Of a stretch of DNA of 64,000 nucleotides, positions 61,519 through 64,000 are shown in pieces. A model generated the notes under the pieces. It did no database searches, was not told the origin of the DNA, and saw only the letters and a list, made by a program, of their open reading frames with translations. Origin of the DNA: Mesorhizobium loti CJ3sym (GTDB lineage Bacteria; Pseudomonadota; Alphaproteobacteria; Rhizobiales; Rhizobiaceae); contig NZ_KI421462.1 of NCBI RefSeq assembly GCF_000472785.1, forward strand, positions 62,200 through 126,199, given 5' to 3'. A program made the translations under genes and the position numbers. The number at the start of each line of letters is the position of its first letter. Positions within the stretch are counted from its first letter, which is position 1.

Positions 61519-63342
61519 TCATTCGACGGTGACTGATTTTGCCAGGTTGCGTGGCTGGTCGAGATCTGTGCCCATGAAGAGCGCCGTGTGGTACGCAAGA
61601 AGCTGTATCGGCAGCGAGAAGATCATCGGCGCGATAATCTCGTCGGTGGCCGGCAGCACGATCGTGTGCATCGTATCGAGTTTCGATGCGGCTGCCCCTT
61701 TTCCATCGGTGATGAGGATAATGCGCCCTCCGCGGGCGGCCACTTCCTGCATGTTGGAGAGGGTCTTGTCGAAAAAGCGATCATGTGGCGCGATGACGAT
61801 CACTGGCATGTTCTCGTCTATCAATGCGATAGGACCGTGCTTCAATTCACCCGCCGCATAGCCTTCGGCGTGGATGTAGGAAATCTCCTTGAGCTTCAGC
61901 GCACCCTCCATCGCCAGTGGGAAATTTGTGCCACGGCCGAGATAAAGGACATGATGACACTTTGACAGTTCGCGCGACAGAAGCTCAATCTCCGGCTGGA
62001 TGCTGTCCAGTACCTGCCTCATGACGCCCGGCATTTCGGCGAGGCTCTCGACGAGCGCCTGCACCTCATCTTCGGTCACGGTTCCGCGGGCCTTGGCTGC
62101 GTGGATGGCGAGTGCGGCAAGAGCGGCTAGCTGGCAGGTGAAGGCCTTGGTGGAGGCGACGCCGATCTCTGGGCCGGCAAGGATCGGGAAGACCACATCG
62201 GCCTCCCGAGCGATGGTCGATTCGCGCGCATTGACGACAGCGCCAATTTTCAGCCCAAGCTGCTTGCAGTACCTCAGCGATGCCAGCGTATCGGCGGTTT
62301 CGCCCGACTGTGAAATGAACAGAGCCGCAGACTGCGGCGACAACGGAATCTCGCGATAGCGGAATTCGGATGCAACATCTATTTCGACCGGCAGGCGCGC
62401 ATAGCGCTCGAACCAGTATTTTCCGATCAGCCCGGCGAGATATGCGGTGCCGCAGGCAGAGATCGCCAAGCTCGGGATCTTGGCGAAGTCGATGCCAAAA
62501 ACCGCATCGGCACCATTTTCGATGAAATTGATATAATGACCGAGCGCATCGGCGATGACCTCGGGCTGCTCGAGGATTTCCTTCTCCATGAAGTGGCGAT
62601 GGTTGCCCTTGTTGGCCAGAGTGGCCACGGCCACGGAGGTCTGGCGCGGACGCGCGACGGGGTGGCCGTCGTAATCAAAGATATCAGCGCCCGTCCTGCC
62701 GACAACTGCCCAGTCACCGTCGATGAGATAGGTGATTTCATTCGTGAATGGAGCAAGCGCGATCGCGTCGGAGCCCAGGAACATCTCGCCGTCGCCGTGA
62801 CCGATCGCCAGCGGTGGTCCATTGCGCGCCGCAATGATGGTCGACGGATCATCCTCAAAGAGGATGGCAAGCGCGTAGGCACCCCTGACGCTTTTCAGCA
62901 TGGCATGCACCGCCTCACCACGCCTCATGCCCTCCCGGCGGTGCCTTGCCAAGAGATGCGCAAGGACCTCAGTGTCGGTGTCGGTCTGGAACTCGGCTCC
63001 CGTCGCCGCCAATTCGTCCTTCAGTTCGGCGAAATTCTCGATGATGCCGTTATGGACGACGGCCACACCATCCGTGAAGTGCGGGTGTGCATTGCGTTCC
63101 GTCGGTGGCCCATGGGTTGCCCAGCGGGTGTGGGCGATGCCGATGGTACCACCCAGCGGCTCTTCCTTGAGTCTCCTCTCGAGATTGACGAGCTTGCCCT
63201 CCGCGCGCCGGCGGTGCAAGGTGCCCTCGGTGATCGTCGCAATGCCGGCCGAATCATAGCCGCGGTATTCCAGACGCTTCAATGCGTCGACCAGGCGTTC
63301 CGACACCGGCTGTTGCCCAACGATGCCAACAATTCCGCACAT
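61519..63342 (-). CDS. nodM: Glucosamine-fructose-6-phosphate aminotransferase NodM
   Basis: The 607-residue enzyme makes glucosamine-6-phosphate from fructose-6-phosphate and glutamine. It starts MCGIVGIVG with the catalytic Cys2 of the glutaminase domain (residues 1-240; GIAHTRWATHG). Two SIS domains follow (ISQSGETADTLASLRYCK; LGRGTNFPLAMEGALKLKE, GELKHGPIALID) and it ends PRNLAKSVTVE. GGAG lies six bases before the ATG. A nod box 96 bases upstream marks it as the symbiotic copy NodM, not the housekeeping GlmS. It supplies precursor for the chitin backbone of Nod factors. Confidence 0.9.
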   Translation of the reverse strand: MCGIVGIVGQQPVSERLVDALKRLEYRGYDSAGIATITEGTLHRRRAEGKLVNLERRLKEEPLGGTIGIAHTRWATHGPPTERNAHPHFTDGVAVVHNGIIENFAELKDELAATGAEFQTDTDTEVLAHLLARHRREGMRRGEAVHAMLKSVRGAYALAILFEDDPSTIIAARNGPPLAIGHGDGEMFLGSDAIALAPFTNEITYLIDGDWAVVGRTGADIFDYDGHPVARPRQTSVAVATLANKGNHRHFMEKEILEQPEVIADALGHYINFIENGADAVFGIDFAKIPSLAISACGTAYLAGLIGKYWFERYARLPVEIDVASEFRYREIPLSPQSAALFISQSGETADTLASLRYCKQLGLKIGAVVNARESTIAREADVVFPILAGPEIGVASTKAFTCQLAALAALAIHAAKARGTVTEDEVQALVESLAEMPGVMRQVLDSIQPEIELLSRELSKCHHVLYLGRGTNFPLAMEGALKLKEISYIHAEGYAAGELKHGPIALIDENMPVIVIAPHDRFFDKTLSNMQEVAARGGRIILITDGKGAAASKLDTMHTIVLPATDEIIAPMIFSLPIQLLAYHTALFMGTDLDQPRNLAKSVTVE

Positions 63343-63437
63343 GTTCTTCTCCGAATTCTTCCCGGCAGCCTTAGCCGACGCAGACGAGGGACGCCGCCCG
63401 GCATGCGCTCAGTTAGAGTCTTCTAATGGAATCCAGT

Positions 63438-63486
63438 AAGTTCGGTAAAATTGATTGTTGGGATAACCATCATCCACGCCATGGAT
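63438..63486 (-). promoter_or_regulatory. nod box before nodM
   Basis: On the minus strand the 49-base element begins ATCCATGGCGTGGATG, has ATC after six bases and continues AACAATCAATTTTACC. These are the conserved blocks of the NodD-binding nod box. It lies 96 bases upstream of nodM in the right orientation. Confidence 0.88.
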
Positions 63487-63612
63487 GAACTAAACCTCAG
63501 TCCAATGCGGGTGATGTGAACCGGGGCGTACGCTTCCGCCTTCAACGGGCTGCGCATGTCATGGCCGGCGCCCTCACCTGCGTTAATAGCATGCAAGCCG
63601 GCCGGAGGAGAC

Positions 63613-64000
63613 GTGGAATACTTGGGCCGAGTGCGAATGGGTAGCCCCAGCGCACTCTTTGATCTCGCCGTTCAATTGTGCGGACGCTGCTTCATGCATC
63701 ATTCCTCGGCTTGCTTCTCCAGGCCGGACGCAATGGCTCCTTTCGGCGACGAGAAGCAAACCCTCTTCCGATCCCTGGGGCCACGCACCACGTCTTGGCT
63801 ATCCGCATGGGCCGTGCGGCAGCCCGAGAATCGGTTGCCACAGTACCGGCCCATTCAGACGTCCCCTCCAGCGGATGCGCAACAGGCTGGCGTGAGAGAT
63901 CTCGAGAAACCCGGCCACCGCCTCCGTTTTGCCGACGGGCTGCGGCTTTCCGATGCGCGACAATGGCCACGTTGCGAGGCGAAGGATCCGTTCCATACGC
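63613..64000 (+). CDS. Possible partial reading frame at window end
   Basis: GTG at 63613 has GGAGGAG four bases upstream, and the frame stays open to the end of the window (129 codons). The composition is Arg/Pro-rich with no motif I recognise, and the opposite strand is also open, so it may be noise. Confidence 0.2.
   Translation, partial: MEYLGRVRMGSPSALFDLAVQLCGRCFMHHSSACFSRPDAMAPFGDEKQTLFRSLGPRTTSWLSAWAVRQPENRLPQYRPIQTSPPADAQQAGVRDLEKPGHRLRFADGLRLSDARQWPRCEAKDPFHT

Noticed and set aside
63692..63996. Minus-strand frames at the window end as a transposase fragment
   Set aside because: No catalytic or DNA-binding motif is recognisable and the plus strand is equally open.

Overview
The window looks like a piece of a Mesorhizobium-type rhizobial chromosome (Alphaproteobacteria, Hyphomicrobiales) that crosses from core genome into an integrated symbiosis island. 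Evidence: a typical rhizobial UPF0262/infA/maf/yacG block; alpha-galactoside (agp-like) and CUT1 sugar ABC operons; a tRNA-Phe followed at once by a P4-type tyrosine integrase, the arrangement known for the monopartite symbiosis ICE of M. loti R7A; then fixNOQP-fixGHIS, an fnrN-like regulator, hemN genes, a traG/trb conjugation cluster, a NifA/sigma54-type promoter and a nod box in front of a glmS/nodM gene.

Layout. 1-2.1 kb: housekeeping genes on the plus strand. 2.2-12.3 kb: GH4 alpha-galactosidase genes flanking a peptide-type ABC importer, with a divergent AraC regulator (agp-like). 12.3-19.5 kb: a Gfo/Idh/MocA-aldo/keto reductase fusion, a CUT1 sugar importer and a second AraC regulator. 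19.8 kb: tRNA-Phe, the junction. 20.1-31.2 kb: intact integrase, then a cargo block ending in a fic relic and a second, truncated integrase relic. 31.2-42.2 kb: microaerobic respiration (ccoS, fixI, H, G, P, Q, O, N), a hemerythrin, an FnrN-type regulator and hemN. 42.8-54.7 kb: mating-pair-formation genes trbB-C-D-E-J-L-F-G-I plus traG, on the minus strand. 54.7-64 kb: decayed sequence with relics, a second hemN, a porin behind a NifA/sigma54 promoter, and nodM with its nod box.

How the parts work together. The fix, fnrN and hemN genes form a low-oxygen respiration module; I find four candidate FnrN/FixK boxes in sensible places (before fixN, fixG and both hemN genes). The trb/traG set would move the island, but no relaxase gene lies in this window. 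nodM would supply glucosamine-6-phosphate for Nod factor synthesis.

The part most likely to be a poorly described system is 21.7-29.9 kb. It holds a translationally coupled three-gene operon (PRTase-fold protein, ORC/CDC6-like AAA ATPase, and an uncharacterised protein with GRGFDVR and DISAMPR motifs). Next to it are a HTH regulator and a NADAR-fold gene that diverge from a perfect 13-bp palindrome with almost no leader, and a second operon of a SIS-isomerase/HAD-phosphatase fusion plus a PfkB kinase. The families point to ribosyl-phosphate, NAD/ADP-ribose and sugar-phosphate chemistry, in a position typical of defence or conflict cargo. That functional reading is inference.
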